Assembly: GCA_050012295.1 (NCBI GenBank)
Contig: JBEKHL010000008.1
Coordinates: forward strand, 1-41,643
Direction of reading: 5' to 3'
Length of the DNA: 41,643 bases
From: UBA6186 sp050012295
GTDB taxonomy: Bacteria > Pseudomonadota > Gammaproteobacteria > UBA6186 > Azoamicaceae
The stretch's first letter is position 1. Each line of letters begins with the position of its first letter. The notes under the pieces are model-generated. The model did not search any database. It was not told the origin of the DNA and was given only the letters and a program-made list of their open reading frames with translations. The position numbers were made by a program, and so were the translations under genes. Positions 16,116 through 25,200 of the stretch are shown here, piece after piece.

Positions 16116-17750
16116 TTACATAATACTACATCCACCCCCATCTTGTTTTTTACTATCTGAGTTCTCATCGTTATCTTTAGGTTTATCAGAATGTTTAGAT
16201 TTTTTAGGCGACAAACTACTCTGTGAACTTGTTGATAATATCGGTGGTGGCGATGGTGATCTAGATCTTTTGTTAGTCTGATGATTTTGTTCTGCAATGG
16301 CTCTGATCTCGTCAAGAGCTTGAAATCCTCCATTTAAAATTATACTAGGTATTTCATGTGCATTTATAGATTGTGTGGCATTAGCAATAAATAACACTCT
16401 AATAAGTCGCTTAAAAATATTTTTATCATTTTCGCTACCATTTTCCAAATCATATAAATTAAAACGAATATCTTCTAATATTCTACGAATATTATTTAAA
16501 TACTCTCTGTGTGTATTAGGCCCATCTTCTGGTTGAAAACTAAACGCAGTTAATATCTGCGTTTTTATTTGTTTATCTCGGAATTTTTCCAAGCATTCGC
16601 TAATTTCTTTGATTTTTTTAGGATCCTGCTGAGAAGAATTATTCCCGTGATTAGCATAATTAACAGCTAGGCTAATTGGTTTATTCTCTCTTTGACTTTT
16701 ATAAAATTTATCATAATCTCTAGGCTGGTGCTGCCTTAAACTTTTTAATTGTTTGGCACGAAGCTCTAAATCTTGAGGTTTACCAGTGTTACCTGAATTT
16801 TGATGATTTATCACTGACAACAACAAATTTTCTATAGTATAGACCCCACAACTAGTGCTATCGCTTTGCTTTAACAAATGTTTTTGTTGTAATCTGATCC
16901 CTGGGTATACGGCTTCTAATTGCCTTTGCCAAGTTGGAGGAATCTCCCCGCCCATTGAATTAATATATTCTGCCCGAACTACCTTATGATTATTATCAAC
17001 TTCGACCATAATACCAACCCAATGATTAGCTCCTAAATTACAAGGAATAACAATAACATATGGTCCTGGTGATCCTGGTTGCTCAGCATAATGGCCTCGC
17101 AATCTACTTATTAATGGATCTTTTTCCTGCCCTATGTTATCAATAGCTCCTAAAAGATAAATTGGTTTACCATCATGATATGGCACTTCATGCATTATGC
17201 CACCAAACTGATCTACCAATCTACATTTGAACATTAAAATAAGATCTTCTGCTGTATATTCATAAGCAACATTTGCTGCCGGTGCGTGCATTTCTTGTTC
17301 TTGATCGCTATCCTCAATTACTATAAAACTAGATTGACTACTAGTAGTAGGTTTATCTAATTCTATACGCAATTGCTTTAAACATTTTTCTTGCAACGTA
17401 CCCAAATCTTTTATTACATCATCACAATTTTCCGTTAAATGCTCCACAAATGACTCTATTTGTTTTTGTAACTCTATGTGACTTTCATCACCATAAAGTG
17501 TCACTGTATTTTTTCTATCTATAATTAATATTAGCTCATTATCTCGTATATCTTCTGTTTGTTGTCTTAATTCTTTTAGATTATCATCAGTTGCAACTAA
17601 TAATCCCACCTTGTTTTCTTTACTCTGAACTATTTTTTCAGACAATTGTTTTGTTGTTTTCTTAAACTCTGCTATTTTTATTTCAATTTTTGCAAGATCT
17701 TCAAGCAATTGTTCAAGTTGTCTTTTTTTGTTTTTATGATGCCCACTCAT
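16116..17750 (-). CDS. Ulp1/C48-type (clan CE) cysteine protease with CaaX tail; candidate effector
   Basis: 544 residues. Residues 8-45 form a coiled coil. Residues ~165-310 are a Ulp1-like peptidase: His243 in NHWVGIM, Asn264 in EYINSMGG (usually Asp), Gln295 and Cys301 in KQSDSTSCGVYTIENLL, with the family's Gln-x5-Cys spacing. Clan CE enzymes cleave SUMO, NEDD8 or ubiquitin, or acetylate. The C-terminal ~60 residues are Ser/Pro/Lys-rich with nuclear-signal-like KRSRSPSPPP, and the last residues are GGGCSIM, a textbook farnesylation box. No signal peptide; export by a type IV secretion system is inference. It converges on the zinc-ribbon gene with 2 nt between stops. Confidence 0.88.
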   Translation of the reverse strand: MSGHHKNKKRQLEQLLEDLAKIEIKIAEFKKTTKQLSEKIVQSKENKVGLLVATDDNLKELRQQTEDIRDNELILIIDRKNTVTLYGDESHIELQKQIESFVEHLTENCDDVIKDLGTLQEKCLKQLRIELDKPTTSSQSSFIVIEDSDQEQEMHAPAANVAYEYTAEDLILMFKCRLVDQFGGIMHEVPYHDGKPIYLLGAIDNIGQEKDPLISRLRGHYAEQPGSPGPYVIVIPCNLGANHWVGIMVEVDNNHKVVRAEYINSMGGEIPPTWQRQLEAVYPGIRLQQKHLLKQSDSTSCGVYTIENLLLSVINHQNSGNTGKPQDLELRAKQLKSLRQHQPRDYDKFYKSQRENKPISLAVNYANHGNNSSQQDPKKIKEISECLEKFRDKQIKTQILTAFSFQPEDGPNTHREYLNNIRRILEDIRFNLYDLENGSENDKNIFKRLIRVLFIANATQSINAHEIPSIILNGGFQALDEIRAIAEQNHQTNKRSRSPSPPPILSTSSQSSLSPKKSKHSDKPKDNDENSDSKKQDGGGCSIM

Positions 17751-17859
17751 ACACGCTCCACATATAAATTAAAAATCTATATAATTAAATATAGTGTTTT
17801 TATACGGTATTGTAGTGTATAGACATTATAAGTTTGGTGTAATTACTACATGCTGATTT

Positions 17860-18453
17860 TTATTTTTGCAATCTAGTCTTTACATAAAACTTTACTAGAT
17901 AATCGCTATGTTTTCCTTGCATTTGAAAAACCATATGGTTTGGTAATTTTTTATTAATAATTTTTTTAATTTGTATTGGTTCTTTAAACCCAGCATTATC
18001 CCAAGCAATATTTATTTTTTGATTTTGATCTTGATTTTGATTATCTAAAATTAATTTGATGCTACCTAAAGATTCGTCGCCCCTTAATGAAATAAATTCA
18101 TTTTCAACTAACGATATTATTAATTGTTTTGTTTCTAAAGATTCAACTACCCCTTGCCACAATATAATGTTTTTAAGTTTTAATAAATCTCGTTTTAACC
18201 AATGTTTTGGATATGTTGGAATTCTGTGCTCTTTAGCATGACTTATATTAGAATATTCTGTAATTTGTATATAAATTTTATTTTCTGGTTTAGTAGCTTT
18301 GTTTAATTTTATCTCGTCTAAATAAACTTTTACTTCGACATTAGGGTTAACATTAGCTTCATTATCAGAATTATCTATATTACTTATATTATCCGCATTT
18401 ACAGTTATGCATGTTAAAATTATCAACCATAATAATAAAAATTTTTTAAACAT
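17860..18453 (-). CDS. Secreted/periplasmic hypothetical protein
   Basis: 197 residues. Residues 1-20 are a Sec signal peptide (KK, then LLLWLIILTCITV, cleavage near VNA-DN). The mature part starts with an Asn/Asp-rich linker, then a mostly beta pattern (VEVKVYLDEIKL, KIYIQITEYSN). No family recognised. It starts 10 nt after gph, so it is probably the last gene of the wecA-like/argS/gph operon. The protease gene is 109 nt further on and may have its own promoter; only weak AT-rich candidates (TATAAT complement at 17825-17830) are visible in that gap. Confidence 0.7.
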   Translation of the reverse strand: MFKKFLLLWLIILTCITVNADNISNIDNSDNEANVNPNVEVKVYLDEIKLNKATKPENKIYIQITEYSNISHAKEHRIPTYPKHWLKRDLLKLKNIILWQGVVESLETKQLIISLVENEFISLRGDESLGSIKLILDNQNQDQNQKINIAWDNAGFKEPIQIKKIINKKLPNHMVFQMQGKHSDYLVKFYVKTRLQK

Positions 18454-18463
18454 AACATATAGT

Positions 18464-19135
18464 TTAGCCTAAAAAATATAAAGAATTTACTAACGACCAA
18501 ATATCTGTTGGTTTTTTTAAAAAATAATTAGCCGGCCAACTTAGTGCTAACTTTGAATCACCAACATAACCAAATAACGCTACTGCGGTTTTAACACCTG
18601 CTGCATTACCAGCTAATATATCTTGCTCAGCATCCCCAATAAACAAACAATCTTTAGGATCTACTTGTAAGGTCTTTATAGCTAATAATACTGAATCTGG
18701 CGATGGCTTTGGCTTTGGTACCATATCGGAAGTCACTAAACAATCTATTTTACTAGACAAATTTACTTTTTCTAAATTTGGCACAGCAAATTCTAAAGTT
18801 TTATTAGTTACTACTCCTATCTTTAAACCCCTACGTTTAATTTTGGTAATTATTGAATTTAATCCTGGAAATAACTTACTAGACACAAAACTAGATTGTT
18901 TATATAGTTCTTTAAATCTATTTTTTAGCTTTTTTAATTCTATATCAGAGAGATCTTCCGGATTAACATTTAAAGCGACTCCTAAAATTTTTTCTAAACC
19001 AAAAGAAACATTATCTTTTAATAAATTAACATCTGCCAATGGTTTATTTAATTCTACACATAATACATTAATTGCCCAAATAATATCATTAGCAGTATCA
19101 ATTAAAGTACCATCCAAATCAAACAAAACCGCCAC
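18464..19135 (-). CDS. gph: HAD-family phosphatase, probably phosphoglycolate phosphatase
   Basis: 223 residues with the HAD motifs in order: I, FDLDGTLIDT (catalytic Asp6, Asp8); II, VVTNKT; III, Lys in KPKPSPDSVLLA; IV, FIGDAEQDILAGNAAG. A helical cap follows motif I. Removes phosphate from 2-phosphoglycolate or related small substrates; exact substrate inferred. GTG start at 19135, 15 nt after argS. Confidence 0.87.
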   Translation of the reverse strand: MAVLFDLDGTLIDTANDIIWAINVLCVELNKPLADVNLLKDNVSFGLEKILGVALNVNPEDLSDIELKKLKNRFKELYKQSSFVSSKLFPGLNSIITKIKRRGLKIGVVTNKTLEFAVPNLEKVNLSSKIDCLVTSDMVPKPKPSPDSVLLAIKTLQVDPKDCLFIGDAEQDILAGNAAGVKTAVALFGYVGDSKLALSWPANYFLKKPTDIWSLVNSLYFLG

Positions 19136-19150
19136 TTGGCTCTACCCCCA

Positions 19151-20887
19151 TTACATTTTGTTAATTAATTTTAGACCAAGCAAGTTAAAACCCATGGCTA
19201 AAACTTTAGCAACAGCTTCACATAATAATATTCTACTATCCTGAGAGGCAGATCCTTCCACCCTGCAATGATGAAAAAACGCATGAAATTCCTCGGCTAA
19301 TAAATATAAATAATCTGTTAATCTATTTGGCATTAATTCAGATAAGCTAGCTTTTACTGCATCTTGAAACCTACAAATCCTTATGGCCAAATCTCGTTCA
19401 TAATTTTCTATTAATTGAATTTTTACATTTGAATTTATTAGATCTTCTATATTAATAGCAATTTTATTTTTAATGCTATTAATACGAACATAAGCATAAG
19501 ACAAAAATGCTGCGGTGTTACCTGTAAATTGCAACATTTTTTCATAATCAAACATATAATCACTGTTACGATTATTAGATAAATCAGCATATTTAATAGC
19601 ATTAACTCCCATAATATGGGCCATGTTTTCTAATTCTGTTTCTAATAAATCAGGATTTCTTATTAATAATAAGTCTTTAGCTTTTAAAATCGCCCTAATT
19701 ATTAAATCTTTTAACTTTTCAGTATCACCTTCCCTAGTTTTAAATTTTTTACCATCACTACGTAATACTAATCCAAAAGGTACATGATCAACCCGTGGCA
19801 TATCATTTTGCAAATACCCAACTTGTTTAGCTGCTGCAAAAATCATAGAAAAATGTAAAGATTGTCCGCTATCTGTTACATAAATTAACCAATTAGCATG
19901 TTCCTGTTGCACCCTATGTTTTATAGCAGCCAAATCTGTAGTAGCGTAATTATACCCACCATCAGATTTTTGAATAATAATTGGCAAAGGCTCTTGTTCT
20001 CTATTAATAAATCCTGGTAAATAAATACATTTAGCACCATCAGATTCTTGTAATAAATGTTTTTCCTCAAAATCATCAACTACTTGCCTCAGCATGCCAT
20101 TATAAAAAGATTCTCCCCTATCTATAATTTTAATGTCTAATAATTGATAAATTTCTCTATAAGCTTGTGCCGATATTTCGCAAATGTTTTTCCAAATTGT
20201 TAAAGAATCTTGATCTCCAGATTGCAACAAAACCACTTCTTGTTGTGCTGTTTTTTTAAAATTAAGATCTGTATCAAATAAACTTTTAGCCTGTTTATAA
20301 TAATCAACTAAAAATGACGGGGTTAATGTTTGAGATAGTTTATTATTAATTTTTAAATAAGCTATCAACATCCCAAACTGAGTACCCCAATCACCAATAT
20401 GATTAATTCTTAATACTTCATAATTTAAAAATTCTAAAATTCTAGCTAAACAATCTCCAATAATCGTAGAACGTAAATGTCCAACATGCATATCTTTAGC
20501 AATATTTGGTGAAGAAAAATCGATGATTACTTTATTATCAGACAATACTGTCGACTGCTCCCAAGAAAATTTTCCAGATTTAACCAATAATTTTATGTTT
20601 TGTTCCAAAAAATGATCTGCCAAAGTAAAATTAACAAATCCAGCTCCAGCTATAGATATATTAGAAAATAGATCTTCTTTATTAAGTTTTGTTATAATAT
20701 TTTCGGCAATAATCCTAGGTGGTTTACCTAAAATTTTAGCAAAACGCATAGCGCTATTTAATTGATAATGACCAAATTTAGCATGTGAAGTGCTGGTAAC
20801 TTCTATTATTTCTGTACTTAATTCTGGATAAGCAGTATTTACTGCTTGTCTACATTTTTCTATAACTAATTCTATTAAAGAAAACAT
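19151..20887 (-). CDS. argS: Arginyl-tRNA synthetase
   Basis: Charges tRNA-Arg. 578 residues, normal. N-terminal Add-1 domain (about 1-110), the class I HIGH-equivalent HVGHLRSTIIGD near residue 135, the KFKTREGD block in the catalytic core, and the C-terminal anticodon-binding helices (LLAEEFHAFFHHCRVEG). ATG overlaps the upstream transferase stop as TAATG. Confidence 0.98.
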   Translation of the reverse strand: MFSLIELVIEKCRQAVNTAYPELSTEIIEVTSTSHAKFGHYQLNSAMRFAKILGKPPRIIAENIITKLNKEDLFSNISIAGAGFVNFTLADHFLEQNIKLLVKSGKFSWEQSTVLSDNKVIIDFSSPNIAKDMHVGHLRSTIIGDCLARILEFLNYEVLRINHIGDWGTQFGMLIAYLKINNKLSQTLTPSFLVDYYKQAKSLFDTDLNFKKTAQQEVVLLQSGDQDSLTIWKNICEISAQAYREIYQLLDIKIIDRGESFYNGMLRQVVDDFEEKHLLQESDGAKCIYLPGFINREQEPLPIIIQKSDGGYNYATTDLAAIKHRVQQEHANWLIYVTDSGQSLHFSMIFAAAKQVGYLQNDMPRVDHVPFGLVLRSDGKKFKTREGDTEKLKDLIIRAILKAKDLLLIRNPDLLETELENMAHIMGVNAIKYADLSNNRNSDYMFDYEKMLQFTGNTAAFLSYAYVRINSIKNKIAINIEDLINSNVKIQLIENYERDLAIRICRFQDAVKASLSELMPNRLTDYLYLLAEEFHAFFHHCRVEGSASQDSRILLCEAVAKVLAMGFNLLGLKLINKM

Positions 20888-21927
20888 TATGATTTAACTC
20901 TCGCCATAGGCTTTAGCTTTTCGATAATTAAATAAATAATAGTTAAAATTATAACCGTTAACAATAAACCCCATTTTAAATAATTTGGTTTAACAAAAAA
21001 TATCCACATAGCTATACTGGATAAGATAATATTTACTGCTATAACACCACTTAACACTTGTGCATGAGAAAAACCTATTCTTTGTAAACGCTGACAAGCA
21101 TGCTCTCTATGAGCTACCGCCAAATTTTCCCACCTACAAAGCCGTCTTATAACGGTTATAGTTGCATCAAACCAAAACACTCCATATAAAATTATCCAAA
21201 ATGCAACAGGAATATTGTACCAAAGATCTCCTATCAAAGAAAAAATAGCTACTAAAAATCCAAGACAATAGCTACCAACATCACCCATAAACACTCGCGC
21301 TTTAGGCCAATTCCAGACTAAAAATCCCGCAACCACAGGTACTATCGACCATACTAATAAAGCCATTCTAGTAGCTTTTACATCCCAAAATAATAAACCA
21401 CCAACTCCAAAAACAAATAAAGCTTCTACTGCGGCTACCCCATCTAATCCATCCATAAAATTATAAAGATTAGTCGACCACACTAGACCTAATATTGTAA
21501 GTAAAATACCATAATACCCTAAATAGGTAGCAGAAAGACCAAATAAATGTAAAGAATGGATCTCACCCACCATAGCAACACATAAAATACTTGCCAAAAC
21601 TTGCGTTACCAACCGTTTTTTAGCAGTTAAATTTTTATAATCGTCCCAATACCCTACTACAGAAACCATAAGCGTACCGGGCAAAAAGATTAATAATTCT
21701 TTAATTGAAAACCAATTAAAATAGGAAGCCAATAACAGTTCGAGACACCAAAATACAACAAAAATTATTCCTCCACCCAGCGGTATAATTTCTTGGTGAG
21801 AAGATCTAGCATTTGGAATAGCTAATAAGCCTTTATTTTTAGCATAAACACAAAATATCCGTACTAACGCTACAGATAACAAAAAAATAATTATACCAGT
21901 TATAACCAAAAGTGAGTTGCTCAACAT
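20887..21927 (-). CDS. Polyprenyl-phosphate HexNAc-1-P transferase (WecA/WbpL family)
   Basis: Transfers a sugar-1-phosphate to undecaprenyl phosphate, starting O-antigen or other surface glycan. About ten or eleven membrane helices. Diagnostic cytoplasmic motifs: NFMDGLDG, WNWPKARVFMGDVGSYCLGF (Mg-binding Asp) and the C-terminal AHREHACQRLQRIG. 346 residues. The C-terminal motif and length favour the WbpL/WecA group over MraY. It overlaps argS by 1 nt and diverges from the O-antigen ligase gene at 22007. Confidence 0.92.
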   Translation of the reverse strand: MLSNSLLVITGIIIFLLSVALVRIFCVYAKNKGLLAIPNARSSHQEIIPLGGGIIFVVFWCLELLLASYFNWFSIKELLIFLPGTLMVSVVGYWDDYKNLTAKKRLVTQVLASILCVAMVGEIHSLHLFGLSATYLGYYGILLTILGLVWSTNLYNFMDGLDGVAAVEALFVFGVGGLLFWDVKATRMALLVWSIVPVVAGFLVWNWPKARVFMGDVGSYCLGFLVAIFSLIGDLWYNIPVAFWIILYGVFWFDATITVIRRLCRWENLAVAHREHACQRLQRIGFSHAQVLSGVIAVNIILSSIAMWIFFVKPNYLKWGLLLTVIILTIIYLIIEKLKPMARVKS

Positions 21928-21969
21928 AATATTCTGAAAACTATAATTATTTGCATTTTATACTGTTTA

Positions 21970-21999
21970 TTGAAAAAATGGAAAAACATTAAGTATATT
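21970..21999 (+). promoter_or_regulatory. Promoter of the O-antigen ligase gene
   Basis: -35 TTGAAA (21970-21975), 18-nt spacer, -10 TATATT (21994-21999). The -10 ends 7 nt before ATG 22007, so the message would be leaderless or nearly so, and no ribosome site is present. On the other strand of the same gap a weaker TTTCCA-16-TATAAA pair could serve the divergent transferase gene. Confidence 0.5.
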
Positions 22000-22006
22000 T
22001 ATTTTT

Positions 22007-23236
22007 ATGAAAACAAATACCATAACGCTTTCTACCAATAAATCTAATAATTTTATAATTAATCAAGCTATTAATATAATTTTATTATTACTTATTTTTA
22101 GTATCCCATTATCTACATCTTTAACTACTATCTTGTTTTCCATATTTATGTTGTTGTGGATAACAGAAGGTAATTACCCAACCAAAATAAATTGTATCTG
22201 GCAATACCCAGCTTGTTTCGCCACAATTTTATTATTAATTGGTTTAACTATAGGTAGCTTGTATTCTTGTGCCTCTTGGCCTGAAATAATAAATTTTTTA
22301 AAAAAAATGGTTAAATTAATTTATTTACCATTTTTAATTTTTTATTTCAAAAACCCAAATCAAAGAAAATTGGCTATAAATTCTTTAATTATCTCTGGCA
22401 TTACCACTTCTGCGGCTGGATTAATATTAGATAGTTATCAACCATTTAAAAATAGCATAGATACTTCGTTAACCGTAACTATTACTATATTTTTACTGCT
22501 ACATAAAATAGATATAAAAAATAAGCTATATGTCAACTTTAGCATATTATTACTAAGTTTGTTTAACGTTTTTTACTTATTTTATATATCTATAGGGCGT
22601 ACTGCTCAATTAATATGTTTATTATTAATACCTTTGTTTTTCATACAAAAAATACGAGATTTTAACTTAAACAATAATAAATATTTAATTATAATACCAA
22701 CCTCTTTAATAATACTTTTATTACTATTTTGTGGATTTTTTAGTAAACCTTTACACCACCACTGGAAAGAAGTCATAATAAAATATCAAGAATATCAAGC
22801 TAATCCAATAAATTATTCTAGCAACTCGATCTCATATAGATTAACATTTTTTAAAAACACTTTGGCTTTAATAAAACAAAAACCTTGGTTAGGCTGGGGA
22901 ACCGGAAGTTTTATTCCTGTTTACAAACAATTTGCTGAAAAAAATAATACCCTACTAACCACTAATCCTCATAACGAATACCTACTCTGGGGAACTCAAT
23001 TAGGAATCGTAGGGATTAGTTTATTATTATGGTGGTTTTATATATTATTTAAAACTAGCTTTATAGTTCAACAAAATTACGAAAAATATATTTTGCAAGG
23101 CACAATTTTAACTATATTTGTTGGCTGCTTCAGTAATTCTTGGATCATGGATTTTATGCCTGGATATCTATTTATCATACTAATAGCCGTTTCTCTAGGA
23201 GCATTACCTGATGTTAGAACTAAAACAATTATCTAA
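22007..23236 (+). CDS. waaL: O-antigen ligase / Wzy-type polymerase family membrane protein
   Basis: Joins undecaprenyl-linked O-polysaccharide to lipid A core in the periplasm. 409 residues, about eleven membrane helices. A large periplasmic loop (roughly 250-340) contains Arg in SYRLTFFKNTL, GWGTGSFIPVY and NPHNEYLLWGTQLG with the conserved His, typical of WaaL/Wzy_C. The polymerase Wzy cannot be excluded. It is back to back with the sugar-1-P transferase gene. The C-terminus overlaps the rhomboid gene by 26 nt. Confidence 0.87.
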   Translation: MKTNTITLSTNKSNNFIINQAINIILLLLIFSIPLSTSLTTILFSIFMLLWITEGNYPTKINCIWQYPACFATILLLIGLTIGSLYSCASWPEIINFLKKMVKLIYLPFLIFYFKNPNQRKLAINSLIISGITTSAAGLILDSYQPFKNSIDTSLTVTITIFLLLHKIDIKNKLYVNFSILLLSLFNVFYLFYISIGRTAQLICLLLIPLFFIQKIRDFNLNNNKYLIIIPTSLIILLLLFCGFFSKPLHHHWKEVIIKYQEYQANPINYSSNSISYRLTFFKNTLALIKQKPWLGWGTGSFIPVYKQFAEKNNTLLTTNPHNEYLLWGTQLGIVGISLLLWWFYILFKTSFIVQQNYEKYILQGTILTIFVGCFSNSWIMDFMPGYLFIILIAVSLGALPDVRTKTII

Positions 23237-23834
23237 TCAGCTCACCACTCTAATGATTAGCTCTAAACAACACGTCACTCTAATATTAGAGCTAATCGCT
23301 GGTTTATGGATTTTCAATTTTATAAATTGGATCACTGGATCAGTGTTAAATGTTTTAGGTACAATCCCTCGCTCTAAACGAGGATTATTAGGAATAATTT
23401 TTTCTTGGAGTTTACATGGTAATTTTAATCACTTGTTTTTCAACTCTATACCATTATTTACCTTAAGCTTATTACTAATTTCTTTTGATCCAGAAATGTT
23501 TTATAACGCAACTATTTTGATAATGGTATTAGAAGGATCTAGTGTCTGGCTATTCGCTAGGCACGGTAATCATATTGGCGCTAGCGGCTTAGTAGCTGGA
23601 TATTTCGGTTTTGCATTAATATTTGCTTATAAATCTGCAACTATAGTAGGCGTATTATTAGGTTTTATTGTTTTATATTACTTTGGTGGTATTTTATTAA
23701 GCTTTTTTCCAACCGAAGCTAAAACTTCTTGGGAAGCACATTTATTTGGGTTTTTATCGGGAGTAGCCAGCTTCTTTATAATATTTGATTATGAATTTAT
23801 GCCACTTAATTACTTAAGTTTATTAGGATCCTAA
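23211..23834 (+). CDS. Rhomboid family intramembrane serine protease
   Basis: 207 residues, six hydrophobic helices. HLFFN (His74, Asn78) matches the HxxxN oxyanion motif, GASG gives catalytic Ser125, and EAHLFGFLSG gives catalytic His177, so the dyad is complete. It cleaves transmembrane substrates in the inner membrane; the substrate is unknown. Starts with ATG 23211 inside the end of waaL, in another frame, so it is co-transcribed. Confidence 0.87.
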   Translation: MLELKQLSNQLTTLMISSKQHVTLILELIAGLWIFNFINWITGSVLNVLGTIPRSKRGLLGIIFSWSLHGNFNHLFFNSIPLFTLSLLLISFDPEMFYNATILIMVLEGSSVWLFARHGNHIGASGLVAGYFGFALIFAYKSATIVGVLLGFIVLYYFGGILLSFFPTEAKTSWEAHLFGFLSGVASFFIIFDYEFMPLNYLSLLGS

Positions 23835-23844
23835 TTAATCAAAA

Positions 23845-24987
23845 CTATTGACACTTAAGCTTTAAATCTGCAGCAACAGGATTTTCTACTAATGCAGTTT
23901 CTGCTGATCTTTCTGTAGGTGTAACAGGAGGATTCGAAGAAAATATTATTGGTCTAGCTACTACTTGTTCTTGTTGTGCTAAGTCCTTATAAATTGGTAT
24001 TGAACCTTCTACCCAATGGTTAAATCTTTTTTTAGTTTGTTCAGACATTTTATATCGTAGAGTATAAATTCCAGCTAATACAGCTAATATTTCTTCCGGT
24101 TCTTTATGACAAAGCAATGCTATATCCCCATATTCTAATGCTTTTTTAGTCTTATCTAAACTACTATCGCTACCAGCTCCTGCCATAGATAAACAATCAC
24201 TAACAATTATTCCATCAAACCCATACTTTTTTCGCAAAAATTTTTCTAACCAAATTTTAGACATACCTGCAGTATTCTCTGCATCAATCTTCGGATATTT
24301 AATATGCGCTGGCATAATCGCAGCAAGTTTTCTGTTTTTTATTAACTCAACAAATGGAATAAGATCTTGTGCCTCTATTTCTTTCAAAGTTCTATGATCC
24401 GTAGGTAGAACTCTATGCGAATCTCCTATATGTTGCCCATGCCCAGGAAAATGTTTTCCAGTTGCACGCATGCCAGCCACATTCATACCATCTATATAGG
24501 CTGCCGCAAGTTCCGCGCAAATTTTAGGTTCTTTATGAAAAGCTCTACCAAGACCAGTTATAACTTCATTTCCTGCATCTAAATCTAAAACTGGGCATAA
24601 GCTAATTATTCCTAATTGCATTAATGACTTCGCCATTCTTTCACCATATGTTTTAGCTAACTGTAGTCCTGTTTCAGGATTAATACCATAAGTAGTTCCT
24701 AAAACTTCTAGAGAAGGTAACGGTATGGTGAAACCTTTACCAAGTCTTTGAACGAAACCACCTTCTTGATCTACAAAAATTGGTAATCCTGCTGTTTTGC
24801 CGGAAGCTATAGAAATACTTTGAATTTTACTTATTAGTTCTGTTAATTTTGTTAATAATTCTCTTGGATTTCTACTCAAATTTTCTGCAAATAAAATAAT
24901 ACCTGCTGTCATTGGATGCTTAATGATATCTTCTTCTTTAGGTAACAATTCTGTGCCTTTTAAGCTAACTATCATTCTGCCAAACAT
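23845..24987 (-). CDS. nagZ: Beta-N-acetylhexosaminidase NagZ (GH3)
   Basis: Removes GlcNAc from anhydromuropeptides in cell-wall recycling. GH3 motifs: FVDQEGGFVQRL, the acid/base loop KHFPGHGQHIGDSHRVLP with the His-Asp pair, and GFDGIIVSDCLSMAGAG with the nucleophile Asp. An upstream ATG at 25002 is possible, but ATG 24987 follows GGGAG at the right distance and gives the usual N-terminus (MFGRMIVSLKGTELL). The C-terminus runs about 40 residues past the GH3 core as a Pro/Val/Ala-rich tail. Cytosolic. Confidence 0.93.
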   Translation of the reverse strand: MFGRMIVSLKGTELLPKEEDIIKHPMTAGIILFAENLSRNPRELLTKLTELISKIQSISIASGKTAGLPIFVDQEGGFVQRLGKGFTIPLPSLEVLGTTYGINPETGLQLAKTYGERMAKSLMQLGIISLCPVLDLDAGNEVITGLGRAFHKEPKICAELAAAYIDGMNVAGMRATGKHFPGHGQHIGDSHRVLPTDHRTLKEIEAQDLIPFVELIKNRKLAAIMPAHIKYPKIDAENTAGMSKIWLEKFLRKKYGFDGIIVSDCLSMAGAGSDSSLDKTKKALEYGDIALLCHKEPEEILAVLAGIYTLRYKMSEQTKKRFNHWVEGSIPIYKDLAQQEQVVARPIIFSSNPPVTPTERSAETALVENPVAADLKLKCQ

Positions 24988-25118
24988 AAGCCAATCTCCC
25001 ATAACTACAACTTAGTTTTTATTGTAGCACTTTAACTATTTTAATTTCTAGTATAATTACAAAACATATAAGGCCAATCAGTATAAAACCTACTATTTTT
25101 TCTTCCACATCCCGAATC

Positions 25119-25171
25119 ATCACATTTTACCAACATAAAAACGGCCAATAATCACGTTTTACCAACATAAA
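25119..25171 (+). repeat. 21-bp direct repeat upstream of the split ATPase gene
   Basis: Two copies of a 21-bp sequence with one difference (core TTTTACCAACATAAA) at 25119-25139 and 25151-25171, a period of 32 bp, or three helical turns. They lie 30 nt before the ATPase start, where a regulator could bind. Remaining sequence of 25003-25200 shows no gene. Confidence 0.6.
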
Positions 25172-25200
25172 TTTGCAAATTGTCGAATTATATGATACTT

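Noticed and set aside
16103..16333. 76-codon minus-strand frame
   Set aside because: Shadow of the Ulp1-like protease gene in another frame, with no ribosome site.
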